DNA of 45,019 nt from Bacteroidota bacterium. GTDB lineage: Bacteria > Bacteroidota > Bacteroidia > B-17B0 > Aurantibacillaceae. Within the stretch, counting starts at the first letter, position 1; every line of letters begins with the position of its first letter. A program made the position numbers and the translations under genes. The stretch is taken from the NCBI GenBank assembly GCA_013298715.1, contig JAAFIQ010000024.1, positions 1 through 45,019 of the forward strand, in the 5' to 3' direction. Below, piece after piece: positions 34,923 through 43,378 of this stretch. The notes below the pieces were generated by a model, which ran no database searches, was not told the DNA's origin, and saw only the letters and a program-made list of their open reading frames with translations.

Positions 34923-36395
34923 TTATGCTGTTCGCGATTGGTTAACATGTTTTTTTAAAATTCTTTTTCCTTCTTCTTTTGCAGTATCGGTTTTGCGTAA
35001 ACTCCAAACTACTTCACTCGCCATTTTTCTTGTTTCTTCAATATCTACAATAGGCGGTGGATAATCTTTTCCAATAATACAGCCATAAATTGCTTGTTCA
35101 ATTTCGGTCATTTTCCAGGGCTCATGAATTAATTGAGGTGGAACATTCTTCAATTCAGGGATCCATTTTTTTATAAAAATTCCTTCGGGGTCATGGTCTT
35201 CAGAATTTTTTATTGGGTTATAAATTCTTATTATATTAATTCCTGTAACGCCTGCTTGCATTTGCAATTGTGGGTAATGTATGCCTGGTTCATAATCTAA
35301 AAACTGCCTTGCTAAAAAATGTAGTTCACGCCAATCTTGCCAAAGATTAAAAACAAAAAAAGATACCACTAAGGCACGCATTCTAAAATTAATGTAACCC
35401 GTTTCTGCAAGGCAACGCATATTTGCATCAACAATAGGAACGCCTGTTTTTCCTTGTTGCCAAGCATCTATATATACTTGGTTTTTAGGCTTAATTATGG
35501 AGTTGTATGCTCTATTTACGTTTTCAAATTCCATACTGCATTCGTCTTCAAATTTTTGAATAAAATGACAGTGCCAATGCAAGCGAGAAATAAAATTATT
35601 AATATCACGTTTTGACTTTAAATTGGCGCTTTGTTGCATTGTGTATTGAAACACCATACGCATGCTAATGTTGCCATAAGTTAGGTATGGAGATAATCTG
35701 CTACAACCTGTTCTGCTTAAACTCGGTTTGGAAATGTGATTACTATAATTGAAATAACGATTTTTTAAAAAGCTAGATAAATAGCGCCACGCAACAGATT
35801 CACCACCAGGTTGAAAATTTTTATTTGGTGAATTGATTTCAGAATTTAATTCTGGGCCTTTAATTTTATTATAGAAATCAGGTGCTAAGTTTAGAAAATT
35901 AAAATTTTTCTCATCAACAAAAAATGGTTTGGCGCTCATCTTTTTTTCCCAACGTTCGCCCCAATTTTCTCGCGATTTTAAACGCCTGATAACTCCATTT
36001 GTTTGATACTCATTCCAATTAATAGTGTTTTTTTTAAATAGTTCCGCAACTGAAATATCTCTTTTGTAAGTTAAATGATTTCCAGTTTCTTGATGCGAAA
36101 AAACGTTTTGAATAGCGAACTCATTGATTAGATTAGAAAATAAAAAGTCAGCCTCTTGATGAACTAGGTACAAATTTCCTTTAACAGATTTTAATCGTTC
36201 CTGCATTTCTTGTAATGATTCGTAAACAAAGCGCCAGTGCCTTACATCACTGTCGTCATAGTTCATTATAGATGGTTCAAAGCAGTAAATTAGTAAAATT
36301 GGTAAAGATTGTTGTTGCGCGCGAAAGAGAGGTTCGTGGTCGGTAAAACGTAAATCGCGCTTAAACCATACAATATTTATTTTTTGTTTATTCAA
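34923..36395 (-). CDS. cryptochrome/photolyase family protein of uncertain substrate
   Basis: A 490-residue flavoprotein. The N-terminal domain starts [18 protein letters not shown]. The FAD domain has [54 protein letters not shown] and [16 protein letters not shown]. Where CPD photolyases carry a Trp near the end of that segment (WQW-x-AG), this protein has QLQMQAG. It therefore belongs to a separate branch, seen with DUF2256 in Bacteroidota, and it may bind a different lesion or sense light. The start is TTG at 36395, overlapping the flavin reductase gene by 8 nt; no upstream ATG is available in this frame. The DUF2256 gene follows immediately. Confidence 0.87.
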   Translation of the reverse strand: MNKQKINIVWFKRDLRFTDHEPLFRAQQQSLPILLIYCFEPSIMNYDDSDVRHWRFVYESLQEMQERLKSVKGNLYLVHQEADFLFSNLINEFAIQNVFSHQETGNHLTYKRDISVAELFKKNTINWNEYQTNGVIRRLKSRENWGERWEKKMSAKPFFVDEKNFNFLNLAPDFYNKIKGPELNSEINSPNKNFQPGGESVAWRYLSSFLKNRYFNYSNHISKPSLSRTGCSRLSPYLTYGNISMRMVFQYTMQQSANLKSKRDINNFISRLHWHCHFIQKFEDECSMEFENVNRAYNSIIKPKNQVYIDAWQQGKTGVPIVDANMRCLAETGYINFRMRALVVSFFVFNLWQDWRELHFLARQFLDYEPGIHYPQLQMQAGVTGINIIRIYNPIKNSEDHDPEGIFIKKWIPELKNVPPQLIHEPWKMTEIEQAIYGCIIGKDYPPPIVDIEETRKMASEVVWSLRKTDTAKEEGKRILKKHVNQSRTA

Positions 36396-37041
36396 GATAG
36401 TTAAGTTTCAGTTCTTCAGGTTCAGTGTCTGGTTTTGCATAACTTAATCGAGAAATTCGGGTTGTTGTGTGGTAGCTATCTAAGCCGGTGCAAGCAATTG
36501 TTTCAGCTTTTTCAATATCAAGAAATCCATCGGTGAAAATACAATTAGAGGGAAAATAGAGTTGCGTTATTTCTCCAATTACTAGAATAGTACCATTAAG
36601 TTCTATATCAATTTTTTGTTTGAATTGAACACCGATTTGAATATGGCTTTGCGCAACATAAGGCGCCTTAAAATTATTTTTGTACTCTTCTGTTAAACGT
36701 GTAGCTCTAAACTCTGAAACGTCTCTAGGATAACGCGCTGCAGTTTGATGCGCTTTTTTATAAATAATTTTGTTAACATGGTTAATTGTGTAATGGTGTG
36801 TTGAAATAATGTTTTCGAGTGTATGTCTTTCAACAGAATCAGGGCGTACAATAAAACCAATTAGTGCGGGGTTAGCACCTAGGTGAAAAACGGAATTAAA
36901 GACTGCAAGGTTTGTTCTATTTTCTTCATCAATAGTTCCAATTAAATTGGCATTTTTAAAGCCAGTAATTGAATTTATTAGGTTTGCTCTATAACGTTTT
37001 TCTAATTCAACTATATTTTGAGACGATAAAAATGTTTGCAT
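36388..37041 (-). CDS. flavin reductase family protein
   Basis: A 217-residue protein of the flavin-reductase-like FMN-binding split-barrel fold (DIM6/NTAB group). Features are [60 protein letters not shown], and a C-terminal [17 protein letters not shown]. Such enzymes bind FMN or reduce free flavins with NAD(P)H. Within a photolyase cluster, it might supply or reduce flavin cofactor, which is an inference. It lies 3 nt after the SDR gene and overlaps the next gene by 8 nt. Confidence 0.85.
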   Translation of the reverse strand: MQTFLSSQNIVELEKRYRANLINSITGFKNANLIGTIDEENRTNLAVFNSVFHLGANPALIGFIVRPDSVERHTLENIISTHHYTINHVNKIIYKKAHQTAARYPRDVSEFRATRLTEEYKNNFKAPYVAQSHIQIGVQFKQKIDIELNGTILVIGEITQLYFPSNCIFTDGFLDIEKAETIACTGLDSYHTTTRISRLSYAKPDTEPEELKLNYLE

Positions 37042-37044
37042 AAC

Positions 37045-37734
37045 CTATGAGTTTTTTAGGTGATTCATACCTCCATCTACGTTCAATGTTTGTCCGGTAA
37101 TCCAGCTTGATTCATCGTTTAATAAAAAAAATACGGCATTAGCAACTTCAGTAGGAGTCCCTACTTTTTTCATAGGATTTTTTTTCTGCATCACTTCCAT
37201 TTTTTCTGGTGTATTTATAAATTTTTCTCCAAGCGGCGTGTTCACTAATGATGGAGCAATACAGTTTACACGAATGGTTGGTGCAAATTCGGCAGCAAGT
37301 GATTTTGTTAAGCCCTCAATTGCTCCTTTTGCCATGGCGATAGATGCATGAAATGGCATGCCTGCGCTAACAGCAACTGAACTAATTAAAACAACAGAAG
37401 CCTTGTTAGATTTTTTTAAACCATTCAAATATGTTTGCAAGCAAGCAACAGCTCCCAATGTATTAATTTCAAAATCTTTGGTAAAATCCTCGTTATTAAA
37501 GCGTGCAAATGGTTTTAAATTTATAGTTCCTGGAAAATAAACCAACCCATGTATTTCTTCTTCTATTGCTGGAAATTTATTGAAAGCATATGAATCTATT
37601 TTGTAGAATTCATCGTAATTGAAAGTTTTATGCTTGGTACTGATACCAATTACTTTAAATGATTTTTGTTGTAGTTGCTTAGCCGTTTCTATTGCAATGG
37701 CGCTAGATGCTCCGGCGATTATAAATGTTTTCAT
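37045..37734 (-). CDS. SDR-fold protein lacking the catalytic tyrosine
   Basis: A 229-residue short-chain dehydrogenase/reductase fold protein. It has the nucleotide-binding loop AGASSAIAIE (an altered TGxxxGxG), an Asn near 91 (INTLGA), Ser118-Ser119, Lys136 and the C-terminal WITGQTLNVDGGM. At the position of the catalytic Tyr, 13 residues after Ser119 and 4 before the Lys, there is Ile132 (HASIAMAK). Classical SDR reduction therefore looks unlikely, unless another group replaces Tyr. Its stop precedes the flavin reductase by 3 nt and its start overlaps the TIGR03643 gene by 4 nt. It may be a cofactor-binding or regulatory member of the light cluster. Confidence 0.85.
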   Translation of the reverse strand: MKTFIIAGASSAIAIETAKQLQQKSFKVIGISTKHKTFNYDEFYKIDSYAFNKFPAIEEEIHGLVYFPGTINLKPFARFNNEDFTKDFEINTLGAVACLQTYLNGLKKSNKASVVLISSVAVSAGMPFHASIAMAKGAIEGLTKSLAAEFAPTIRVNCIAPSLVNTPLGEKFINTPEKMEVMQKKNPMKKVGTPTEVANAVFFLLNDESSWITGQTLNVDGGMNHLKNS

Positions 37735-38087
37735 TTTCGTTTAGAAATTTTATTGTTGCTTATTTGTTTTTGCATAGCTGATTTGAACCGGGTTGTTTTA
37801 GCAACACGAAGTGCAGCATGTTTTGTTTTACAATTTTCAACACGCTTTCGCCATAATTTATAACTACTAAATTTAAGTGTGCGTTTCATTAGCGCCTTAA
37901 CTTCTGCTTCTGTTATTCCAAATTGAATTTTTATGGCATCAAACGGAGTTCTATCTTCCCATGCCATTTCAATAATTCTATCTTCTTCCAATTTGGTTAG
38001 TAGTTTTTTTTCAAACTGCTCATCCTCCTTCATATAAGCCAGAGGTGAGGGTAAATCGCTGTAATAACAATAGTCGTCGGGTATCAT
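37731..38087 (-). CDS. TIGR03643/DUF2805 family protein
   Basis: A 118-residue protein. The core (about 32-94) contains EDRIIEMAWEDRTPFDAIKIQFGITEAEV, then LMKRTLKFSSYKLWRKRVENCKTKH, the signature of the TIGR03643/DUF2805 family. It looks like a small helix-turn-helix-type DNA-binding fold followed by a basic tail ending ISKRK. Function is unknown; members are often linked with photolyase genes. The ATG at 38087 overlaps the TGA of the SRPBCC gene (ATGA), which favours this start over an internal Met19. The 3' end overlaps the SDR gene by 4 nt. Confidence 0.85.
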   Translation of the reverse strand: MIPDDYCYYSDLPSPLAYMKEDEQFEKKLLTKLEEDRIIEMAWEDRTPFDAIKIQFGITEAEVKALMKRTLKFSSYKLWRKRVENCKTKHAALRVAKTTRFKSAMQKQISNNKISKRK

Positions 38088-38545
38088 TGGTTAAACATTT
38101 TTTCTAAAGTTTTAAATCGGTGATTAAAAATTTCGTTCAATTTTTTCTTTATAAAAAGTGTATTGGCAATTTTGCCTAAAAAGCCAAAAGGAATTTTATA
38201 ATGAACAATGTCAATCATTTCAACTCCTCCTTCAACTTCTTTTAAAAAATGTTTGTGGTGCCATAATTTATAAGGCCCAAAACGTTGTTCATCAACAAAA
38301 TAATGTAAGTGTTCAACGTGTGTTATTTCAGTTACCCAGTGCATTTTTATTCCTGCTACAGGTGTTACATAATATTCAATAATTTGTCCTGCATACATTT
38401 TCGCAATGTCTGCTTCGTTTGATAGAATATGAAAACCCATATATTCTGGCGTAATTTTTGCCAAGTTTTTAGGAGAACTCATGAAATCCCAAAGTGTGTG
38501 AATATCTGCTTTAAGGAATTGTTTGGTTTGAAGGGTGTGTAACAT
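38084..38545 (-). CDS. SRPBCC (START-like) ligand-binding family protein
   Basis: The ATG at 38545 gives 153 residues; an in-frame TTG 15 nt upstream is less likely. The order of elements fits the SRPBCC helix-grip fold: TLWDFMSSPKNLAKITPEYMGF, GQIIEYYVTPVAGIKMHWVTEI, VDEQRFGPYKLWHHKHFLKEV, and a C-terminal helix IFNHRFKTLEKMF. The family binds hydrophobic ligands or acts as cyclases; the ligand here is unknown. It is the first gene of the light cluster, next to the shared control region with thyA, and overlaps the following gene by 4 nt. Confidence 0.85.
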   Translation of the reverse strand: MLHTLQTKQFLKADIHTLWDFMSSPKNLAKITPEYMGFHILSNEADIAKMYAGQIIEYYVTPVAGIKMHWVTEITHVEHLHYFVDEQRFGPYKLWHHKHFLKEVEGGVEMIDIVHYKIPFGFLGKIANTLFIKKKLNEIFNHRFKTLEKMFNQ

Positions 38546-38573
38546 ATACTGATTTAACAATTTTGTGTATTAA

Positions 38574-38612
38574 TTGTTTAATATTGTTGAATAATGAGCA
38601 TTTGGTTGAATA
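38574..38612. promoter_or_regulatory. direct repeats in the thyA / photolyase-cluster divergent control region
   Basis: Three similar sequences, TTGTTTAATA (38574), TTGTTGAATA (38584) and TTGGTTGAATA (38602), lie in direct orientation 28-68 nt upstream of the SRPBCC start. No TAnnTTTG box is visible for that gene, so an activator or an alternative sigma factor may be involved. Direct repeats of about 10 bp recall CarH/LitR-type operators, but this is a weak analogy. Confidence 0.35.
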
Positions 38613-38689
38613 TATTTTAGAGTTAAAAACTTTTAATAACACATGATTAAAAGTAGGATTGCTAATACTAAATTTATACAAGAGTAGTT

Positions 38690-39484
38690 ATGAAACAATT
38701 TCACGATTTAATGCAGCATGTTTTAGATGCTGGCGCCACAAAAACAGACAGAACTGGAACTGGTACAATTAGCGTGTTTGGTTATCAAATGCGGTTTAAT
38801 TTACAAGAAGGTTTTCCGTTACTTACAACAAAAAAACTGCATACAAAAAGTATTATTCACGAATTACTTTGGTTTTTAAAGGGAGATACCAATATAAACT
38901 ATTTAAAAGATAATGGGGTAAGTATTTGGGATGAATGGGCTGATAGTGAGGGAAATCTTGGACCTGTATATGGCTACCAATGGCGCAATTGGCCAACACC
39001 AAATGGCGGACACATTGATCAAATTACGCAAGTAATTGATATGATTAAAAAAAATCCAGATTCGCGCCGATTAATTGTAAGTGCTTGGAATGTGGCTGAT
39101 ATTAATAACATGAAGTTGCCACCATGCCACGCGTTTTTTCAATTTTATGTGGCTGATGGAAAATTAAGTTGCCAGCTTTATCAACGCAGTGCTGATATTT
39201 TTTTAGGAGTGCCTTTTAATATTGCTTCGTATGCGTTGCTAACCATGATGGTGGCTCAAGTGTGCGATTTGCAAGTGGGTGATTTTGTGCATACGCTTGG
39301 CGATGCGCATTTATACAGCAACCACATTGAACAAGCTAAACTCCAGCTATCGCGCGATTTTAGACCTTTACCTGAATTAAAAATCAATAAAAATGTAAAA
39401 TCAATTTTTGATTTTAAGTTTGAAGATTTTGAATTGATAAATTACAATCCGCACCCACACATTAAAGCAGCTGTGGCTGTTTAG
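38690..39484 (+). CDS. thyA: thymidylate synthase ThyA
   Basis: A 264-residue enzyme, the same length as the Escherichia coli protein. It methylates dUMP to dTMP with methylene-tetrahydrofolate. The catalytic Cys146 lies in [10 protein letters not shown]. Other conserved parts are [17 protein letters not shown], the [10 protein letters not shown] loop, [33 protein letters not shown] and GDAHLYSNH. The usual neighbour folA is absent; thyA is followed after 28 nt by a cyclase-family gene. It diverges from the light cluster, and both use pyrimidine/DNA-repair chemistry, but shared control is unproven. Confidence 0.96.
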   Translation: MKQFHDLMQHVLDAGATKTDRTGTGTISVFGYQMRFNLQEGFPLLTTKKLHTKSIIHELLWFLKGDTNINYLKDNGVSIWDEWADSEGNLGPVYGYQWRNWPTPNGGHIDQITQVIDMIKKNPDSRRLIVSAWNVADINNMKLPPCHAFFQFYVADGKLSCQLYQRSADIFLGVPFNIASYALLTMMVAQVCDLQVGDFVHTLGDAHLYSNHIEQAKLQLSRDFRPLPELKINKNVKSIFDFKFEDFELINYNPHPHIKAAVAV

Positions 39485-39512
39485 TAAATCATATAAATTT
39501 ATTTAATAAAAT

Positions 39513-40265
39513 ATGATAGCAACGCTGTTTCACAAGGGTAAAGAGTACAAGGTTGATTTTTTTCAACCAATTGATATTTCTATACCATTAACTAATAACA
39601 AAAATTGTGTAAGTGCTTGGTATGTTGAACCAATGGAGTTGGAGCCTGTTGTAAATGGAACATGGATTGGTGATGTAAATAAAGGTGGCAGCGTAAATTT
39701 TAGAAACATTAAATTTAACCCGCATGGAAACGGCACACATACAGAGTGTGTAGGGCATATTAGTAAAGAGTTTGTTACCATCAATAAAAATTTAAAACGG
39801 TTTTTCTTTGTTGCAGAAGTTGTAACCATTTTACCTTTTGAATTGGAAAACGGCGATTTTGTAATTACAAAAAAACAATTGCAAGCGCAATTAGAAAATG
39901 TAACCAATGCCGAAGCCTTGGTTATAAGAACATTAAGCAACAGTCCTTCAAAAATGAATATGCAATATAGCAATACCAATCCTCCATATATTTTGAAAGA
40001 CGCGATTGAGTATTTGAATGAAAAAGGTATTGAACATTTGTTGATAGATTTACCAAGTATAGACAGAGAGAATGATGAAGGCAAGTTAATTGCACACCAC
40101 ACTTTTTGGAATTACCCAAACAACACGCAATTTCACAAAACTATTACTGAAATGATTTACGTGCCAAACGAACTAATGGATGGTACGTATATATTAAATT
40201 TGCAAATAGCACCTTTTGAAAACGATGCTAGCCCTAGTAAACCAATACTATATAAAATTTTTTAA
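39513..40265 (+). CDS. cyclase-family (kynurenine-formamidase-like) metal hydrolase
   Basis: A 250-residue protein of the PF04199 cyclase fold. The metal-binding motif appears as HGNGTHTECVGH, close to the family's HxGTHxDxPxH, and a second conserved part is LLIDLPSIDRENDEGKLIAHHTFW. Members hydrolyse N-formylkynurenine or related amides; the Glu in place of the usual Asp after GTHT makes the substrate uncertain. It lies 28 nt after thyA and 2 nt before the enoyl-CoA hydratase gene, so these are probably co-transcribed. Confidence 0.8.
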   Translation: MIATLFHKGKEYKVDFFQPIDISIPLTNNKNCVSAWYVEPMELEPVVNGTWIGDVNKGGSVNFRNIKFNPHGNGTHTECVGHISKEFVTINKNLKRFFFVAEVVTILPFELENGDFVITKKQLQAQLENVTNAEALVIRTLSNSPSKMNMQYSNTNPPYILKDAIEYLNEKGIEHLLIDLPSIDRENDEGKLIAHHTFWNYPNNTQFHKTITEMIYVPNELMDGTYILNLQIAPFENDASPSKPILYKIF

Positions 40266-40267
40266 TT

Positions 40268-41044
40268 ATGGAATTTATACTATCAGAAAAAATTAATTCA
40301 GTTTTAAAGTTGACATTAAACCGACCAGATAAGTTTAACAGCTTTAATAGAATAATGGCTTTGGAATTAATAAGTGAACTTACAAAAGCCGCAGATGATA
40401 CTACTGTTCGCGCAATTTTACTTACTGGAAATGGAAAAGCATTTTGTGCAGGACAAGATTTGGCCGAAGCACTTGACCCTAATGGACCAGGAATTAAAAA
40501 GATTGTGGAGGAGCATTACAACCCAATAATTTTAAAAATTAGAGAATTGGCAAAGCCAGTGATTTGCGCTGTAAACGGTGTAGCAGCTGGTGCTGGTGCT
40601 AACATTGCTTTTGCGTGTGATATAGTTTTAGCTGCAAAAAGTAGTAGTTTTATTCAGGCGTTTAGTAAAATAGGATTAATACCGGATAGCGGAGGAACAT
40701 TTTTTTTACCGCGCCTGGTAGGTTTTAATATGGCTAGTGCGTTGATGTTTACAGGCGATAAATTAAGTGCTGAGGATGCGCATAGGTACGGAGCAGTTTA
40801 CAAAGTATTTGAAGATGCTGAATTACAAACAGAAGCCTTGAAGAGTTCTGAAACCTTGGCAAATTTGCCAACCAAAGCTATAGGTTTAACTAAAAAATTA
40901 TTGAACGAAAGTTATAGTAATAATTTGCAGCAGCAATTAAATGCAGAAGGAAGCGCGCAAGTTGTATCTGCTAACAGTTACGATTATAAAGAAGGTGTGA
41001 AAGCATTTTTAGAAAAACGCAAACCTGAATTTAAAGGCGAGTAA
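40268..41044 (+). CDS. enoyl-CoA hydratase/isomerase (PaaG-like)
   Basis: A 258-residue crotonase-fold enzyme. The CoA/oxyanion motifs are FCAGQDLAEA and GVAAGAGANIAFACDIV. The segment IPDSGGTFFLPRLVG carries an Asp (and no Glu) at the catalytic place, as in PaaG-type isomerases acting on ring-epoxide CoA esters. The C-terminal ANSYDYKEGVKAFLEKRKPEFKG is typical of crotonases. No other phenylacetate genes are in the window, so the exact substrate is open. Its stop overlaps the next start by one base (TAATG). Confidence 0.85.
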   Translation: MEFILSEKINSVLKLTLNRPDKFNSFNRIMALELISELTKAADDTTVRAILLTGNGKAFCAGQDLAEALDPNGPGIKKIVEEHYNPIILKIRELAKPVICAVNGVAAGAGANIAFACDIVLAAKSSSFIQAFSKIGLIPDSGGTFFLPRLVGFNMASALMFTGDKLSAEDAHRYGAVYKVFEDAELQTEALKSSETLANLPTKAIGLTKKLLNESYSNNLQQQLNAEGSAQVVSANSYDYKEGVKAFLEKRKPEFKGE

Positions 41045-41322
41045 TGAGGTATATAAAAATAATAAGTTTAATATTCTTGCTTTCTTGTTTTACTGCACAA
41101 GAAATCGTGGCGCAGCAAAACGAAATGTTTAAGCAGAAGCGCGAACGCAAGCGTGTGTGGCGCAGATGGCGGAGCAAGAAGGAAACGTATAACCCTTATG
41201 TGGATGCAAAAGCCAGAAATAAACCAAGCGCTCGCATGGCACGTGGCGACAGAAAAGAATTAAAACGTCAAAAACGCTTAGCAAAAAGGCAAATGCGTAG
41301 AAGTAAGAGAAAGGTAACTTAG
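41044..41322 (+). CDS. very basic small exported protein
   Basis: A 92-residue protein with a signal peptide (MRYIKIISLIFLLSCFTAQEIVAQ). The mature region of about 68 residues is about half Lys or Arg, including RKRVWRRWRSKK and RQKRL-type runs. It shares one base with the stop of the crotonase gene, so it is probably translated with it. Possible roles include binding of anionic surface or envelope polymers, which is speculation. The stop codon TAG joins the solo terminal repeat at 41320. Confidence 0.6.
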   Translation: MRYIKIISLIFLLSCFTAQEIVAQQNEMFKQKRERKRVWRRWRSKKETYNPYVDAKARNKPSARMARGDRKELKRQKRLAKRQMRRSKRKVT

Positions 41323-41335
41323 GGTTCACTTAAAA
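41320..41335 (+). repeat. solo copy of the MITE terminal repeat
   Basis: TAGGGTTCACTTAAAA differs at one base from the terminal sequence TAGGGTTCACTCAAAA at 25396-25411. It is preceded by AACTTA, close to the TACTTA target of the intact element. No matching inverted end is visible in the next 180 nt. It may be a decayed remnant of the same family. Confidence 0.5.
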
Positions 41336-41497
41336 TCTTAGTTACCGAAATCAATAGTTGATTTAAAGGTTCAATTTAAATGTTTTAAAAACACCTTCTC
41401 TAAATCCGATAAACTAAAAATAAAGATTGGGTCACATTTTTTTTCTGAATAATACTAATTTTAACTATTAGGTAGTTCAAATAATACAAAGTTATTT

Positions 41498-41890
41498 TTA
41501 CTCAACTTTTATGAATCTAGCAACTCTTTTACTCAACAAAAACGCCATCAAACATCCAAACGTATTCGCAGTAAAATCATACCAATCGGCACTGCGGTTG
41601 GCAAAACATTTGGCTTGCATAACCTCTAACAAACCACCGTATAAAATACATAAAATGATAAATAAGTAAGGAAGAAATTTTTTTGTAGGAAATTTTTGCG
41701 CCGCAATGAAACACAAAATAGTGAGCACAAAAAAAACACTTGCATGTACCCATTTATCAAAACTTAATAATTCTAACCAAGTTGTTGACGGAATGTATTG
41801 CCCAGGTGTAGCGCAAAGCAAAAAAATTATAAGTGCCCAAAGTAAAGCCAACTTTTGAGCGTGTTTTACTATCGTTAATTTAATTTTCAT
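41498..41890 (-). CDS. VanZ-family membrane protein
   Basis: The ATG at 41890 gives 130 residues; an in-frame extension upstream would read through the gcvH terminator hairpin, so it is rejected. There are four hydrophobic segments. The VanZ-like pattern shows DKWVHASVFFVLTILCF and YGGLLEVMQAKCFANRSADWYDFTANTFG, with conserved Asp, His and Glu. Function of the family outside glycopeptide resistance is unclear. The pairing gcvH then VanZ on the same strand occurs in other Bacteroidota, as far as I recall. Transcription across would have to pass the hairpin at 41891-41922. Confidence 0.83.
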   Translation of the reverse strand: MKIKLTIVKHAQKLALLWALIIFLLCATPGQYIPSTTWLELLSFDKWVHASVFFVLTILCFIAAQKFPTKKFLPYLFIILCILYGGLLEVMQAKCFANRSADWYDFTANTFGCLMAFLLSKRVARFIKVE

Positions 41891-41922
41891 AAAAAAAGCC
41901 CTTCGGTTTACAACCAAAGGGC
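41891..41922 (-). terminator. terminator of gcvH in the leader of the VanZ gene
   Basis: On the minus strand GCCCTTTGG pairs with CCGAAGGGC (41922-41914 and 41906-41898) around a short loop, followed by seven Ts up to 41891, the base just before the VanZ ATG. It should stop most gcvH transcripts, or attenuate read-through into the VanZ gene. Confidence 0.8.
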
Positions 41923-41943
41923 GAAATCATTTTAACGTAGTGA

Positions 41944-42324
41944 TTAAGCTCCAATTAAAGCTTTATAGGCTACATCATCTAACAAATCGGCAACCTCAGC
42001 AGGGTTTGTAATTTTTAATTTTATCATCCAGCCTTTTTCATAAGGATCGGTATTTACGGTTTCAGGAGCTGAATCAATATCTTTATTCACTTCTAATACT
42101 TCACCAGAAAGTGGCATAAACAAATCACTTACAGTTTTTACTGCTTCCACAGTGCCAAACACCGCTTCTTTATCAACTGTTTCGCCAATTGTATTAACAT
42201 CTACATATACAATGTCGCCTAATTCGCGCTGCGCAAAATCGGTAATGCCAACTGTTGCAATATCGCCATCTATTTTAACCCACTCGTGGTCTTTTGTGTA
42301 CTTTAAGTTTGAAGGAAAATTCAT
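41944..42324 (-). CDS. gcvH: glycine cleavage system H protein
   Basis: A 126-residue lipoyl carrier that shuttles the aminomethyl group between the P, T and L proteins. The lipoylation site is Lys63 in [16 protein letters not shown]. The N-terminal [12 protein letters not shown] and the C-terminal [12 protein letters not shown] motif are standard. The other gcv genes are not in the window, as is usual in this phylum. A -7-like box TACATTTG (minus strand, 42350-42343) lies about 19 nt upstream. Confidence 0.96.
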   Translation of the reverse strand: MNFPSNLKYTKDHEWVKIDGDIATVGITDFAQRELGDIVYVDVNTIGETVDKEAVFGTVEAVKTVSDLFMPLSGEVLEVNKDIDSAPETVNTDPYEKGWMIKLKITNPAEVADLLDDVAYKALIGA

Positions 42325-42342
42325 ATTTTATTTTTTGATTTA

Positions 42343-42350
42343 CAAATGTA
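42343..42350 (-). promoter_or_regulatory. candidate -7 box for gcvH
   Basis: TACATTTG on the minus strand fits TAnnTTTG, 19 nt before the gcvH start. A convincing -33 TTTG at the normal distance is not seen, so confidence is limited. Confidence 0.4.
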
Positions 42351-42396
42351 ATAGTTTGTAACAAACAATTACACACTTTTAATAACCTGTTAATTT

Positions 42397-43317
42397 TTAT
42401 TTCAGTTTTATCATTTCTGCCTGTAACACCTCACGGGTAGTTTCATCATAAGCAAAGGCAACTATATTCACAAATTTTGATTTAAGTTTTGAGTCTAAAA
42501 CTGAAGCCGGTAATGTAATTGTAACAGAATCGTTTGCTTCAATTGGTGTTGCTTTTAATGTTTGTCCCCAGCTGCCGTTTAAACTAGCGCGTAATAAGTG
42601 CATGTGCGTGTAGTTTAAAATATCTTGTTGACCTGGAGGTAAGGAATAATCTTTTTGAGGCGATACTATGCTATCCTCGGTTAATAAAACATTAAACTTA
42701 ACATTATTTGAATAAGCAATTTTAAATTTGGCTTTTAAAGTAGTGCCTAGTGAACGAGTAGCCTCATCGTAAGTTTTAGTAATACCTAATGAAAGTATAT
42801 AAGGGTCTGCTTTCGCCAAATTTACACTTGAAGCCCAACTGGTTTCTTTTAGAATTAAACCTGAACCAAAATTTTTTCGATTTACTAACCCGTTCGGATA
42901 ACCTGCGTTCTCTATTCCAAATCCTGTCCCAGCATTCCAATCATCACCAACAGGAGTTCTATAATCTATTGAATAAGTACCCGCAGCAGAAGGTTTTGCA
43001 AAACTTCCGGCATGGATGGTAATTGGTACAACCAAGTTAGGATTATCTTTATACAAGTTTTTTAAAACGATACCAGCAGCTGGGCAATTACCGCATTTTT
43101 GACCAGAATAATCCTCAACCAAAACTTTTCTAACCAAGGGTGCAACTGAAGGTGTGCCAACTGTAGTGCCAGTTGTAGAACCAGTAGTTGATCCGGTTGT
43201 AGAACCAGTGGTTGAAGTGGTAGAAGAACTATTTTGTATTGGCTTATCTACTTTATCACAAGAAAAAAACAGAGCACTTGCCAATACTACCAAAAAACTT
43301 TTTTTAATATTTTTCAT
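42397..43317 (-). CDS. Omp28-like lipoprotein with thioredoxin-type CxxC motif
   Basis: A 306-residue protein. The lipobox ends at Cys20 (LFFSC). Residues about 29-56 are a low-complexity linker with repeated TTGS units. The Omp28 domain begins VRKVLVEDYSGQKCGNCPAAG, with Cys75 and Cys78 as a possible redox pair, and continues with VPITIHAGSFA and a beta-rich C-terminal half. Omp28 proteins are outer-membrane lipoproteins of Bacteroidota with unknown biochemical role. The order barrel, Omp28, gcvH lies on one strand; the gap to the barrel gene is 61 nt, so the two are likely linked. Confidence 0.83.
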   Translation of the reverse strand: MKNIKKSFLVVLASALFFSCDKVDKPIQNSSSTTSTTGSTTGSTTGSTTGTTVGTPSVAPLVRKVLVEDYSGQKCGNCPAAGIVLKNLYKDNPNLVVPITIHAGSFAKPSAAGTYSIDYRTPVGDDWNAGTGFGIENAGYPNGLVNRKNFGSGLILKETSWASSVNLAKADPYILSLGITKTYDEATRSLGTTLKAKFKIAYSNNVKFNVLLTEDSIVSPQKDYSLPPGQQDILNYTHMHLLRASLNGSWGQTLKATPIEANDSVTITLPASVLDSKLKSKFVNIVAFAYDETTREVLQAEMIKLK

Positions 43318-43378
43318 CTTTTATTTTTTTAAGGTGAGGAATTAATTTATTTAACTGTTGAAATTTTATATAAATATA

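Noticed and set aside
41891-41917. N-terminal extension of the VanZ-family protein
   Set aside because: These bases form the terminator hairpin and T tract of gcvH; the ATG at 41890 directly follows.
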